DNA from: Haloarchaeobius sp. FL176
GTDB taxonomy: Archaea > Halobacteriota > Halobacteria > Halobacteriales > Natrialbaceae
Assembly (NCBI RefSeq): GCF_024609245.1
Contig: NZ_JANJYH010000002.1
Location: 310,001-374,000 of the forward strand
Reading direction: 5' to 3'
Length of the DNA stretch: 64,000 nucleotides
Part shown: one piece after another, positions 1 to 9,400 of the stretch
Numbering within the stretch: position 1 is the stretch's first letter
How the letters are laid out: each line of letters starts with the position of its first letter
Program-made: the position numbers and the translations under genes
Notes under the pieces: generated by a model
The model's input: the letters and a program-made list of their open reading frames with translations, nothing else
Database searches by the model: none
What the model was told of the DNA's origin: nothing

Positions 1-74
1 TTCGCGAGGAGCGAACCTACTCCGGCGAGGGCGAGATGCTGGAGACCGACGAGGCCATCGTCGTCGTCAACTGA
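1..74 (+). CDS. C-terminal end of an unidentified protein (partial)
   Basis: Only the last 23 codons are inside the window. The frame begins at position 3, reads RERTYSGEGEM-like acidic sequence and ends in DEAIVVVN before a TGA at 72-74. The start lies upstream of the window. The fragment is too short to assign a family. It converges on the MFS gene with only 7 nt between the two stop codons. Confidence 0.5.
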   Translation, partial: REERTYSGEGEMLETDEAIVVVN

Positions 75-81
75 CGGCGCA

Positions 82-1317
82 TCAGCCGTCGACCGCTGTC
101 TCTTTCGCGACCGGCACCTCCCACAGCAGGACGAGCGCGGAGCCGACGACGAGCACCACGCCCGAGACCGCCAGCGCGGCCAGCGGCGTCGTCGCGTCCG
201 AGAGCACGCCGCTGCCGAGCTGGAACGGGACGACCGTCAGTCCACTGACCATCGCGAGCGCACTGAGCGTCGTCGCCCGCCCGACGGTGTCGATGCGGTC
301 GTTGACGTACTGCCCGGCCAGCGAACGCGTCACGTCGGCGAGCCCGCGGGCGAGCAGGAACGTCGGGAGCGCGAGGACCGGGACGAAGTACATTCCGAGG
401 AGCGCGCCGCCGACGGCGAACGGAAGCACGAGGAACCACGTCCGCAGGCCGACACGGGCCTCGATGGCTCCGGTGTAGTAGCTCAGCCCCGCGCCGGCGA
501 GGCTGTACGCCGCGTAGAACGCACCGAGCAGGGGTTCGACCTGTGCGGGGGCGACGCCGAGGTCGACGACGACCGTCTCGAACACCGGCTGGAGGTAGAC
601 GAACACGAGGTACGTGACGGCGGCGTACAACACGTAGTAGTAGACGACGAGCGCGCGGATGTCGCGCTTCGCGAGCATCCCCCGTATCACCCTAAGCGAC
701 TCCCGGAACCCCAGCGCGTCCGCCGAGCTCTCCTCGTAGGTGTCGGACTCCTCGACGGTCAGCAGGACGAGGACGCCGACGGCCGTCACGGCGGCGGCGA
801 CGAACCACGGATACGAGAGGTCGATACCCCCGAGCGCGCCGCCGGTGACGGCAGCGCCCGCCCCGACCGCCAGCGAGACCGACTCGCCGCGCCCCTTGAC
901 GTGTGCGAACTGGTCCGCTGCGAGGTCGTCGGTGAGCGTGTCGTAGAGCCAGGCATCCTCGCTGCCCGAGCGGAAGTTGTAGCCCATCGACCAGCAGACG
1001 TAGAGGCCGGCGAGCGCGAGGAACGAGCTCGCGAGTCCGATACCGACGAGCGTCACCGCGATGAGCGCCGTCCCGACGAGCAGGCTGTTCCGGCGGCCGA
1101 CCCGGTCGCCGACGTAGCCGGTCGGCACCTCGCCGAAGACGGTCGTCAGGCTGTAGATGGCCTCCAGCGTGGCGATCTGCGTGAAGTCGAGCCCCTGCTG
1201 GAGGAAGAAGAGGTACATCACGGGCCGGTAGAACTCGACCGCCTTCGTCGCCTTGTAGATGTAGTACTTCCCGACGCTGCTACGCGGGAGCCAGCTCCCT
1301 GTCGCCGCGCCAGCCAT
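82..1317 (-). CDS. MFS transporter
   Basis: A 411-residue integral membrane protein of the major facilitator superfamily, probably an exporter or drug/solute antiporter of unknown substrate. The loop after the second hydrophobic segment carries the family motif A as GYVGDRVGRR, and about twelve hydrophobic segments run to the C-terminus (VLLWEVPVAKE). The open frame extends 162 codons further upstream, but that extension is arginine-rich, unlike a haloarchaeal protein, and overlaps the next gene. The start was therefore set at the ATG of MAGAATGSW. The substrate cannot be read from the sequence. Confidence 0.88.
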   Translation of the reverse strand: MAGAATGSWLPRSSVGKYYIYKATKAVEFYRPVMYLFFLQQGLDFTQIATLEAIYSLTTVFGEVPTGYVGDRVGRRNSLLVGTALIAVTLVGIGLASSFLALAGLYVCWSMGYNFRSGSEDAWLYDTLTDDLAADQFAHVKGRGESVSLAVGAGAAVTGGALGGIDLSYPWFVAAAVTAVGVLVLLTVEESDTYEESSADALGFRESLRVIRGMLAKRDIRALVVYYYVLYAAVTYLVFVYLQPVFETVVVDLGVAPAQVEPLLGAFYAAYSLAGAGLSYYTGAIEARVGLRTWFLVLPFAVGGALLGMYFVPVLALPTFLLARGLADVTRSLAGQYVNDRIDTVGRATTLSALAMVSGLTVVPFQLGSGVLSDATTPLAALAVSGVVLVVGSALVLLWEVPVAKETAVDG

Positions 1318-1367
1318 TCGGGCCGACGTACCGCGGTCAGCCCCAACTGCGTTCCGGTCCGGGCGCG

Positions 1368-1784
1368 TCAGGATTCGACGGTCTCCACGGCGAGCGCGTC
1401 GAGGTCCGCGACGAGCTGGCGGGCGGCCGCGACCTTCTCGCGCCCCCGCCGCTGGAGGTTGTCGACGTTCGACGCCGAGCTGTCCATCGCGTCGGCGGCG
1501 GCCTGCCGGTCGAAGCCGACGCAGTCGCGCAGCAGGACGGCGAGGGCCTGCCGCTCGCTGAGGACCGGGCCCGCGATTGCCGCGGCGACCTCGCGGGCCT
1601 CCTCGACGACTATCCCGGTGTCCGCCGTCTGGACCGTCCAGTCGCCGCAGTTCACGCAAGTCGCCTGGGTGTCGGTCGCGAGGCGCGGTGCCTCGTGGCT
1701 GATCGCGTAGCCACAGCACGTGCAGGTGAACTCGCGGTCCACGGGCTCGGTGGCGGGGTTCGGTTCGGGGGTGGCGTCGCTCAT
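1368..1784 (-). CDS. Zinc-ribbon / helix-turn-helix regulator
   Basis: A 138-residue protein with two parts. An N-terminal zinc ribbon has Cys21 and Cys24 (CTCC) paired with Cys43 and Cys46 (CVNC). A C-terminal helix-turn-helix (about residues 75-130: LSERQALAVLLRDCVGF through SNVDNLQRRGREK) resembles sigma-70 region 4-type recognition helices. It is probably a DNA-binding transcription regulator. The ATG at 1784 was chosen because the 14 upstream codons (MQRLLATNCIC) look non-native. The start codon sits inside one of two matching 20-bp palindromes (listed separately), which suggests autoregulation. The target genes are unknown. Confidence 0.7.
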   Translation of the reverse strand: MSDATPEPNPATEPVDREFTCTCCGYAISHEAPRLATDTQATCVNCGDWTVQTADTGIVVEEAREVAAAIAGPVLSERQALAVLLRDCVGFDRQAAADAMDSSASNVDNLQRRGREKVAAARQLVADLDALAVETVES

Positions 1785-1840
1785 TGCACCCGTACAGATG
1801 CAATTGGTTGCCAAGAGTCTTTGCACCGTGAATGGTGCAA
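1784..1840. promoter_or_regulatory. Pair of TTGCA-N10-TGCAA palindromes, putative operator
   Basis: Two 20-bp elements with the form TTGCA, ten bases, TGCAA lie at 1784-1803 and 1821-1840. The second is a perfect 7+7 inverted repeat (TTGCACC/GGTGCAA, 6-nt spacer). The first overlaps the start codon of the HTH gene at 1368-1784. The start-to-start distance is 37 bp. Regulator binding is an inference. Confidence 0.5.
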
Positions 1841-1848
1841 CTTCTGGC

Positions 1849-2577
1849 CTACTCCAGCCGCCCTTCCAGCTTCTTCACCCGCGTCGACAGCGCCAGGAAC
1901 GTCGCGAGCAGCGTCAGCGCGACCGCCCCGGCGGCGGCGACGCGGTGCGGCCCGGCCGCGTGGACGATGGCACCGTCGACGAGCTCCTCCGCGGGGACGA
2001 ACGTGTGATGCGGGCTCCCGACGAGGGGGACGAAGTAGTCGACCACGTCGTTGAAGCCGTACCACAGCAGTGCGACGGCGACGGCCCTGACCGGGAAATC
2101 GCTGATTCGGTGGAGGACGAACCCCTGGAGCACCATCGCGAGGTGGCTCCAGAACAGGAAGTTGTACATCGGCCAGTCCAGGTACGCGAAGTCCCCCTTG
2201 AACGCGAGGAGGACGAACGGCGTCCACGCACCGAGCTTGAGACAGCCGAAAAAGGCCAGTGCCGAGAGGTACTCGTTCGGCCGGCCGAGCAGCCACGCCG
2301 CGAAGGCGAGCGCGATGAACAGCGTCGCGACGGGGCTATCCGGAACGACCGGCCACGCGAGCAGCGGCTCGATGGCGAACTGGCTCTCCGCGGCGACGAA
2401 CCCCGATGCGAGCGGGTCGAGGCCGTAGTAGTAGAAGCCGAAGGCGGTGCCGAGCAGGTTCGTCAGGACGACCAGCCACGCGAACGTGAGCCCGAGGTCC
2501 TCTATCGTCTCGGGGACGGGCGCGAGGTACCACGGGAGGTCCTCGCGCGCCGGCGGGTCGGCGAATGGCCACTGCAT
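1849..2577 (-). CDS. DUF1405 family membrane protein
   Basis: A 242-residue multi-spanning membrane protein. After a soluble N-terminus (MQWPFADPP) there are about six or seven hydrophobic segments, with aromatic-rich, family-typical stretches such as GLTFAWLVVLTNLLGTAFGF and WPMYNFLFWSHLAMV. I recognise it as the DUF1405 family of archaea and Bacillus, whose function is unknown. The start was placed at MQWPF because the 48 upstream codons are Arg/Ser-rich and the family begins here. It is divergent from pdxS, and the two share about 176 bp of upstream region. Confidence 0.75.
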   Translation of the reverse strand: MQWPFADPPAREDLPWYLAPVPETIEDLGLTFAWLVVLTNLLGTAFGFYYYGLDPLASGFVAAESQFAIEPLLAWPVVPDSPVATLFIALAFAAWLLGRPNEYLSALAFFGCLKLGAWTPFVLLAFKGDFAYLDWPMYNFLFWSHLAMVLQGFVLHRISDFPVRAVAVALLWYGFNDVVDYFVPLVGSPHHTFVPAEELVDGAIVHAAGPHRVAAAGAVALTLLATFLALSTRVKKLEGRLE

Positions 2578-2722
2578 CGTTCTCGGTGTCGGACGGTCCG
2601 CTGATAGCCGTGACGGTTCCCGTTCGTGTTCTGAGCTGGTGCTCTCGTCTCGCGGACGGGGTTTCCTGAGAGTCGCACCGCGTTGCAGAAACCTCCAACT
2701 CGGTCGTTCCCGGAAAGACACC

Positions 2723-2730
2723 GGTTAAGT
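2723..2730 (+). promoter_or_regulatory. pdxS TATA box
   Basis: GGTTAAGT is centred about 27 nt before the pdxS ATG at 2754, which is the spacing expected for a leaderless archaeal transcript. Confidence 0.5.
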
Positions 2731-2753
2731 GGGACCGAACCCAAGCCCGCGAC

Positions 2754-3662
2754 ATGACCGAGGAGACAGATTTAGAGGAGCTCAAGCGCGGGACCGAACT
2801 CGTCAAGCGCGGGTTCGCCCGGATGCAGAAGGGCGGCGTCATCATGGACGTCGTGAACGAGGAGCAGGCGAAGATCGCCGAGGAGTGCGGCGCGGTGGCG
2901 GTCATGGCCCTGGAGGCCGTCCCGGCCGACATCAGAAAGCGCGGCGGCGTCGCGCGGATGGCCGACCCGGCGGACGTGGCGGACATCGTCGACAGCGTCT
3001 CCATCCCGGTGATGGGCAAGTCGCGCATCGGCCACCGGAAGGAGGCCGAGATCCTGCAGGCGGTCGGCGTGGACATGATCGACGAGTCGGAGGTGCTCAC
3101 GCCCGCCGACGACGCCTACCACATCGACAAGCGCGAGTTCACCGCGCCGTTCGTCTGCGGTGCCCGGAACCTCGGTGAGGCGCTCCGCCGCATCGACGAG
3201 GGCGCGGCGATGATCCGGACGAAGGGCGAGGCCGGCACGGGCGACGTGAACCAGGCCGTCCACCACCAGCGCACCATCAAGGGCGCCATCCGGCAGCTGG
3301 AGGGGATGAACTGGGAGGAGCGCGAGAAGTGGGCCCGCGAGCACGAGGCACCGAAGGACCTCGTCCACGAGACCGCCGAGATGGGCCGGCTCCCGGTCGT
3401 CAACTTCGCCGCGGGCGGCATCGCGACGCCCGCCGACGCGGCGCTGATGATGCACCACGAGTGCGACGGCATCTTCGTCGGCTCGGGTATCTTCGGCGCG
3501 GAGAACCCCCGCGAGATGGGCACGGCCATCGTGCAGGCGGTGAACAACTGGGACGACCCGGAGACGCTCGCCGACATCGCCTCCAACCTGGGCAAGAGCA
3601 TGAAAGGCGACGCCAACGTCGACCTGCCCGAGGAAGAGAAGATGCAGGGTCGCGGCGTCTGA
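2754..3662 (+). CDS. pdxS: Pyridoxal 5'-phosphate synthase lyase subunit PdxS
   Basis: A 302-residue cytosolic enzyme that makes PLP from ribose 5-phosphate, glyceraldehyde 3-phosphate and ammonia. The ammonia comes from the PdxT glutaminase, which is not in this window. The (beta/alpha)8 barrel signatures are clear: [36 protein letters not shown], the catalytic lysine region [13 protein letters not shown], and the phosphate-binding end [16 protein letters not shown] with FVGSGIF. The length matches the family. A TATA-like GGTTAAGT about 27 nt upstream of the ATG implies a leaderless mRNA. It stands alone, with genes convergent downstream and divergent upstream. Confidence 0.97.
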   Translation: MTEETDLEELKRGTELVKRGFARMQKGGVIMDVVNEEQAKIAEECGAVAVMALEAVPADIRKRGGVARMADPADVADIVDSVSIPVMGKSRIGHRKEAEILQAVGVDMIDESEVLTPADDAYHIDKREFTAPFVCGARNLGEALRRIDEGAAMIRTKGEAGTGDVNQAVHHQRTIKGAIRQLEGMNWEEREKWAREHEAPKDLVHETAEMGRLPVVNFAAGGIATPADAALMMHHECDGIFVGSGIFGAENPREMGTAIVQAVNNWDDPETLADIASNLGKSMKGDANVDLPEEEKMQGRGV

Positions 3663-3671
3663 GGTCGGTCC

Positions 3672-4094
3672 TCACTTCTCGTCGTTCTCGGTCGCCCGGA
3701 GCCGTGCGACCAGCTTCCCGAACGGTGGCCCGCTGAGGAGCAGGAGCGTGCCGGCCAGCAGGAGGTAACCGCCGAGCCCGCCCCAGAGCAGCGCAAACAC
3801 GAGCGACGGCGCGACGAACACACCGGCGATGGCGACGAACACCACGGTGGTGACCGCGAGTGGTCTGACGTATCTGCGCTCCCAGACCGCGCGGACCCGG
3901 CTCGGCCGCACCGACAGGAGGAGTTCGAGCACCATAGCGCCGCCAGCGGCCACGAGCAGCGTCGGTGTGTGGACGTCGACCTCGGCTGCGAAGCCGATGC
4001 CGATGACGATGGCCAGCGCGACAGCTGCGAGGACTGCATCGTCGGCCAGGCGTCTCCGACTGGACTGCTCTTCCACCCCGCCCTTCTCGGTCAT
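3672..4094 (-). CDS. Small membrane protein, function unknown
   Basis: A 140-residue protein with a charged N-terminus (MTEKGGVEEQSSRRR) and about four hydrophobic segments: DAVLAAVALAIVIGIGF, LLVAAGGAMVLELLLSV, LAVTTVVFVAIAGVFV and a long C-terminal pair ending GPPFGKLVARL. No family is recognised. It follows the small membrane gene 4099-4410 with a 4-nt gap on the same strand, so the two are probably co-transcribed. It converges with pdxS, stop to stop. Confidence 0.6.
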   Translation of the reverse strand: MTEKGGVEEQSSRRRLADDAVLAAVALAIVIGIGFAAEVDVHTPTLLVAAGGAMVLELLLSVRPSRVRAVWERRYVRPLAVTTVVFVAIAGVFVAPSLVFALLWGGLGGYLLLAGTLLLLSGPPFGKLVARLRATENDEK

Positions 4095-4098
4095 TGGT

Positions 4099-4410
4099 TC
4101 ACTCGAAGAACCCGGTCAGGATAAAACCCAGTCCGAGGAGCCAGCCGCCCGCGACGACACCGACGAGCGCGTAGTGGTAGACGGTCGCGACCGTCGGGAG
4201 TGTCGCCGGGTCCGCGGCAGCGACGGCCACCAGCCGTGAGAGTGCGCCGTCGACAGTCGCGGCCGCCAGTGCGATGGTCGCCCCGCTCAGCGCGGCGACG
4301 GCGAATGCGACCGCGACGAGCGCCACGCCGAGTCGCTGTGCGAGTCGACCGTACCGCTCGACGGTGCCCTGCTCGCCGAGGAACGGCCGCTCCGGACGGC
4401 TAGTTGCCAC
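4099..4410 (-). CDS. Small membrane protein with GTG start
   Basis: A 103-residue protein with two hydrophobic segments, GVALVAVAFAVAALSGATIA and a C-terminal YHYALVGVVAGGWLLGLGFI. The open frame upstream is not protein-like, so the start was set at the GTG of MATSRPERPFLG. The region just upstream (TTATGTTG at about 30 nt) is AT-rich and could be the promoter. It lies about 40 nt downstream of thrB and 4 nt upstream of the next membrane gene. The function is unknown. Confidence 0.5.
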   Translation of the reverse strand: MATSRPERPFLGEQGTVERYGRLAQRLGVALVAVAFAVAALSGATIALAAATVDGALSRLVAVAAADPATLPTVATVYHYALVGVVAGGWLLGLGFILTGFFE

Positions 4411-4450
4411 ATTATACCATGACACACCTTGACAACATAAGTCCCCGGAC

Positions 4451-5332
4451 TCAGCGGAACAGCTCCGCGCCAGCGCCGACAGCGGTCTGGTACGCCCGCG
4501 CGTCGATGCCCGCCTCGTCGAAGCCCGAGAGCATCGCCGCGGCGACCCGACGCCGGTCGTCCGGGCGGCGGCAGACCGCGAGGACGCCGGGCCCGGCACC
4601 GCTGATGGTCACGCCGGTCGCGCCCGCGTCGAGCGCGGCCCGCTTCGCCTCGTCGTAGCCCGTCACGAGGTCGGCGCGGGCGGGGGTGACCACGGACTCC
4701 TGCAGTCCGCGTCCGACCAGCTCGGGGTCGTTCCGGTGCATCCCGGTCGTGAGCGTCGCCGCGCTCCCGACCGTCTCGACCATCTCCTCCATCGCCACCG
4801 TCTCGGGCACGACCTCGCGGGCGTCCCGCGTCGAGACCACGATGTCCGGCAGGCAGACAACCAGCGGGAGTTCGGCGTCGACCGACGTGACGCCGTCCGC
4901 TCGCGCGATGGTGAATCCGCCGACGATGGCCGGCGCGACGTTGTCAGCGTGGGCCGCCCCGGAGACGACTGCCTCGCCCTCGGCCGCCGCCCGGACCAGC
5001 TCCTCGTCGGAGTAGCCGCAGTCGTAGAGCGCGTTCAGCCCGACCGCCGCACCCGCCGCGCTGGCCGCCGACGAACCGAGGCCCGACGCCGGGCGAACGC
5101 CCTTGTCGATCTCGATGCGGGCCGGGGCGTCGAGCTCCCGTGCGACCACGCCAGCGGTGTTCTTCGCCGGGTCCGTCGGGATGTACTGGCTGCCCGCGCC
5201 GGTCACCTCGATGGTGGTCTCGGCGGCCTTCTCGACGCGGACCACGTCCGCCGGTGCCGACAGCGCCAGCCCGAAGACGTCGAAGCCGCTGCCGAGGTTG
5301 GCGCTCGTGGCAGGTGCGCGGACGGTGAGCAT
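4451..5332 (-). CDS. thrB: Homoserine kinase
   Basis: A 293-residue GHMP-family kinase that phosphorylates L-homoserine in threonine biosynthesis. The N-terminus carries the substrate loop APATSANLGSGFDVFG. The glycine/serine-rich ATP-binding motif is SGLGSSAASAAGAAVG (about residues 82-97), and the third GHMP motif is GVTISGAGPGVLAV near residue 255. The ATG of MLTVRAP was chosen over one nine codons upstream because it aligns with the family N-terminus. Threonine synthase is not nearby in the window. Confidence 0.93.
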   Translation of the reverse strand: MLTVRAPATSANLGSGFDVFGLALSAPADVVRVEKAAETTIEVTGAGSQYIPTDPAKNTAGVVARELDAPARIEIDKGVRPASGLGSSAASAAGAAVGLNALYDCGYSDEELVRAAAEGEAVVSGAAHADNVAPAIVGGFTIARADGVTSVDAELPLVVCLPDIVVSTRDAREVVPETVAMEEMVETVGSAATLTTGMHRNDPELVGRGLQESVVTPARADLVTGYDEAKRAALDAGATGVTISGAGPGVLAVCRRPDDRRRVAAAMLSGFDEAGIDARAYQTAVGAGAELFR

Positions 5333-5546
5333 GAACTTCTCTTTCCACAGTGCGGGCAAAAACCTAGCGGACGGGGCGGAGATTGCGTGCGAGCGAATCG
5401 CCCGAACCCACGGCTTGGCGGGTGCAGCAAGCGCCGTGACTGCCTCGGACCCACAGTTTCTCCCGATGGGGTTGCAGAATCTGTGAACTTCCGAGCACGA
5501 CGGGTAGCGTCCTCCGGCTGGTTGGGGGCACGCGTTCGCGGTTCAC

Positions 5547-5561
5547 GGTTCGAGTCGAACC
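5547..5561. promoter_or_regulatory. 15-bp palindrome upstream of lipoprotein gene
   Basis: GGTTCGA-G-TCGAACC is a perfect 7+7 palindrome ending about 50 nt before the ATG at 5611, just upstream of a T-rich TATA-like stretch (TCCTTTTTG at 5577-5585). It is a plausible operator. No tRNA fold is present around it. Confidence 0.35.
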
Positions 5562-5610
5562 ACGAGCCGGGAGCATCCTTTTTGCACCCGAACCGCGAAT
5601 CGTCTGGGCA

Positions 5611-6018
5611 ATGGACCGTCGTCGATTCCTGCGACGAGCCGCCGGCGTCGGGAGCTGTGTCGCGCTGGCGGGGTGTGCCGAGTTCGGGGACCCACCGCAG
5701 TCCGGCGGCGGCCCCGAGGACCTGCTGGTCACCGGCGTCGACGCGAGCCCCCACGGCGAGAACGTGAGTCTGGGCCTGGACCTCTACGTGGACCGGACAG
5801 TGCCGACGGACCTCGAGGCCGAGGGCGAGGTGACGGTGGACGACCGGACGGCGCGGACGGAGCGTTCGGTCCAGCTCTCCGGCGAGCGGAAGTACATCTC
5901 CGTCCAGTTACTGTTCAGCGACGTGTCCACCGGCAGCCAGCTCCCCGAGTCGGTGTGGGCCCGGGCCCGAGTTGGGTACGGCGGAGAGATGTCAGACTGG
6001 CACGAACTCACCATCTGA
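5611..6018 (+). CDS. Tat-exported lipoprotein, function unknown
   Basis: A 135-residue protein with a twin-arginine signal MDRRRFLRRAAGVG and a lipobox ALAGC with the modified Cys at about residue 22, so it is probably anchored outside the membrane. The mature part is a short beta-rich domain (VSLGLDLYVDRTV, KYISVQLLFSD, ESVWARARVGYGG) with no recognised family. The start is the first ATG before the RR motif. A 15-bp palindrome precedes its promoter. Confidence 0.7.
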   Translation: MDRRRFLRRAAGVGSCVALAGCAEFGDPPQSGGGPEDLLVTGVDASPHGENVSLGLDLYVDRTVPTDLEAEGEVTVDDRTARTERSVQLSGERKYISVQLLFSDVSTGSQLPESVWARARVGYGGEMSDWHELTI

Positions 6019-6100
6019 CCTGTTCGTCTCCCAACAACTGTCAGATTCACGTGAGATGTCTGACGCAGGTTTATGGTTCCCCGCGAACGGGGTATGTAAC

Positions 6101-6439
6101 ATGCCGACGAACCGGGTGGAAGACCTCGAGGCCACCGTGGACGAGCTCGAAGCGACCGTTCGCGGACTGACGGAGGAACTGGTCGAAACGAAAGAACGCG
6201 TTCGCATTCTCGAAGCCGAACTCGAGGAGGAGCGAGCGACCGACTCGGACGTCGAGTCCGTCGACGAGATGCTCACCCCCGACCCCGGTGACGCGACCGG
6301 AGACCGCTCCGAAGCGGAACAGGAAGACGTCGAGCAGGCGGCCGCACGCGCCCGGAACGAAGGCGCTAAGGACCACGACGCAGAAGGCGGGGACGACAAC
6401 GAGGAGTCCGAGCTCGGCGACGACATCATCGTCGCGTAA
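6101..6439 (+). CDS. Small acidic coiled-coil protein upstream of smc
   Basis: A 112-residue protein. Residues 1-45 form a heptad-patterned coiled coil (RVEDLEATVDELEATVRGL then TKERVRILEAELEEER), and the rest is an acidic disordered tail ending ELGDDIIVA. The ATG at 6101 fits the start of the coiled coil. An alternative start at 6056 (MSDAGLWF) adds non-native sequence. It sits 33 nt before smc on the same strand, and I believe this arrangement is common in haloarchaea. A role with Smc is an inference from position only. Confidence 0.7.
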   Translation: MPTNRVEDLEATVDELEATVRGLTEELVETKERVRILEAELEEERATDSDVESVDEMLTPDPGDATGDRSEAEQEDVEQAAARARNEGAKDHDAEGGDDNEESELGDDIIVA

Positions 6440-6472
6440 TCCCCCTATCGCGGCCCCCGACGCCTGACCACC

Positions 6473-9400
6473 ATGCACATCAAAGAACTCGTTCTGGACA
6501 ACTTCAAGAGCTTCGGCCGTAAGACGCGAATCCCGTTCTACGAGGACTTCACCGTAGTCACGGGGCCGAACGGCTCTGGGAAGTCCAACATCATCGACGC
6601 GGTGCTGTTCGCGCTGGGCCTGGCCCGCACACGGGGTATCCGCGCCGAGAAGCTCACCGACCTCATCTACAACCCCGGCCACGACGACGGCGACCGTTCC
6701 GGCGGCCCGCGAGAGGCCATCGTCGAGGTGATACTCGACAACGAGGACCGAACGCTCTCGCGGTCGCAGGTCGTCAACGCCGCCGGCAGCGACAACGTCG
6801 GCGACGTCGACGAGATCCGGGTCAAGCGTCGGGTGAAGGAGACCGAGGACAACTACTACTCGTACTACTACCTCAACGACCGCTCGGTCAACCTCTCCGA
6901 CATCCAGGACCTGCTCGCACAGGCCGGGGTCACACCCGAGGGCTACAACGTCGTCATGCAGGGCGACGTGACCGAGATAATCAACATGACGCCACACTCC
7001 CGGCGGGAGATAATCGACGAGATCGCCGGGGTCGCGGAGTTCGACGCGAAGAAGGAGGACGCGCTCGCGGAGCTGGAGACCGTTCAGGAGCGCATCAACG
7101 AGGCCGAGCTCCGCATCGAGGAGAAGCAGGCCCGCCTCGACCAGCTCGAGGACGAACGCCAGACGGCGATGCGCTACCGCCGACTCCGCCGCGAGAAGGA
7201 GCAGTACGAGGGGTACCTCAAGGCCGCGGAGCTGGAGGACAAACGCGAGGAGCGCGAATCCGTCGAGGACCGCATCGAGGCGAAGGAAGCGGAGCTGGAA
7301 GAGCTCCAGCGCGACCTCGACCAGAAGCAAGGGACGGTCGTCCGCCTTCAGGAGGACCTGGAGGACCTGAACGCGGAGATAGAGCGCAAGGGCGAGGACG
7401 AACAGCTCGCCATCAAGCGCGAGATAGAGGGCATCAAGGGCGACATCTCACGACTGGAAGACAAGATCGAGGCGAGCGAGGAGAGCGTCGAGGCGGCCGA
7501 GACGAAACGGCGCGAGTCGTTCGTGAAGATCGACCGCAAGCAGGAGGAGGTCGACGACGTCGAGGGCGACATCCGCGAGACGAAGGTCGCCAAGTCCTCG
7601 CTGAAGGCCGACGTGGCCTCGAAACAGGAGGAGCTCGCGGACGTCCAGTCCGAGATCGACGCCATCGACACCGAGTACGACGAGCTGAAGAACGACCTGC
7701 AGGAGAAGAAGGCGGAACTCGAGGCCGAGCGCGACGCGGTCAACGAGCTCCAGCGCGAGAAGGACCGGCTCGTCGACGAGCGCCGTCGCCGCTCGAACGA
7801 GGCCAGCGAGATAGACGCGGACATCGAGGACCAGCGAGCGGAGATTCCGGACCTCGAAGCGGAGAAGTCGGACCTCGAAGACGAGCTGGGGAAGGCCGAA
7901 CAGAACGTCGAGTCCATCGCCTCCGTCGTCGAGGACCTCAAGGCCGAGAAGGAGTCCTTCCAGGACGACCTCGCGACGGTCGAGGACGACCTCCAGGCGG
8001 AACAGCAGAAGTACGCCGAGCTGGAGGCGAAAGCCGGCGAGTCCGGCGACTCCTCGTTCGGCCGCTCGGTGACGACGGTGCTCAACTCGGGCATCGAGGG
8101 GGTCCGCGGCGCGGTCGCCCAGCTGGGCAGCGTCGCACCCGACTACGCGACGGCGTGTGAGACCGCCGCCGGCGGCCGGATGGCCAACGTCGTCGTGCGC
8201 GACGACGTGATCGGCCAGCAGTGCATCGAGCACCTCAAGTCCCGGAACGCGGGCCGGGCGACGATGCTCCCGATGAACAAGATGCGGGAGCGGTCGCTCC
8301 CGAGCGCACCGGACGTGCCGGGCGTCGTCGACTTCGCGTACAACCTCCTCGACTTCGACGACGAGTACGCGGGCATCTTCAGTCACGTCGTCGGCGACAC
8401 GCTCGTGGTCGAGGACCTCGACACCGCGCGGGACATGCAGGGCGACTACCGCCTGGTTACGCTCGACGGCGACCTCGTCGAGAAGTCTGGCGCGATGACC
8501 GGCGGCTCGTCGTCGGGCTCGCGCTACTCCTTCGACTCCTCGGGCGAGGGGCAGCTCAAGCGCGTCGCCGAGCGCATCTCCGAGCTCGAGGACGAGCGTC
8601 AGTCGCTCCGCGAGGACATCCAGGCGGTCGAGTCGCGCCTGGACGACGCCCGCGACCGCAAGTCCGACGCGGTCGACGAGGTGCGCGGCATCGAGAGCGA
8701 CATCGAGAGCACCGAGCGCAAGATCGCCGAGCGCGAGAAGGGCATCGCCGACCTTCGGGACCGCCGCGAGGAGATCGAGGACGAGCGCGAGTCGGTCGAC
8801 GAGGAGATGCAGGAGATCGAGGCAGACATCGAGGAAAAACAGGCCGAGATCGCCGAGCTCGAGTCGGCGGTCGAGGAGATAGAGTCCGAGCTCGCGGACT
8901 CGCGCATCCCCGAGCTCACCGGGCAGAAAGAGGCCATCCAGGAGGAGATCGACGACATCGAGGACCGGATGGACGAGCTCGACGGCGAGCTCAACGAGCT
9001 CCAGCTGGAGAAGCAGTACGCCGAGGAGGCTATCGAAGACCTCCACGACGACATCGAGGCCGCCCAGAACGAGAAGGCGAAACACGAGGAGCGCATCGAG
9101 GAGCTGGAGGAGCAGGTCGACGAGAAAGAGGAGACGCTCGAATCGAAGCGCCGCGAGGTGCTCGAGCTGGAGAACGAGCTCTCCGAGCTGAAAGACGAAC
9201 GCGAGGAGCTCCGTGAGGACCTCCAGTCGGCCCAGCACGAGCGCGACTCGGTCCAGCAGCAGGTCGACGCGGTGCAGTCGAAGCTCGACTCTCACACGGA
9301 GAAACGCGACCAGCTCGACTGGGAGATCGAGTCGCTGGCCGAGGAGGTCGGCGAGTACGACCCCGAGGACGTGCCCGAACACGACGTCGTCGTGGAGATG

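Noticed and set aside
82-1803. MFS gene extended to 573 residues
   Set aside because: The upstream 160 residues are Arg/Pro-rich and overlap the zinc-ribbon regulator; the family start is at 1317.
5541-5561. Possible tRNA T-arm (GGTTCGAGTC)
   Set aside because: No acceptor, D-arm or anticodon stem can be drawn around it; it is a simple palindrome.
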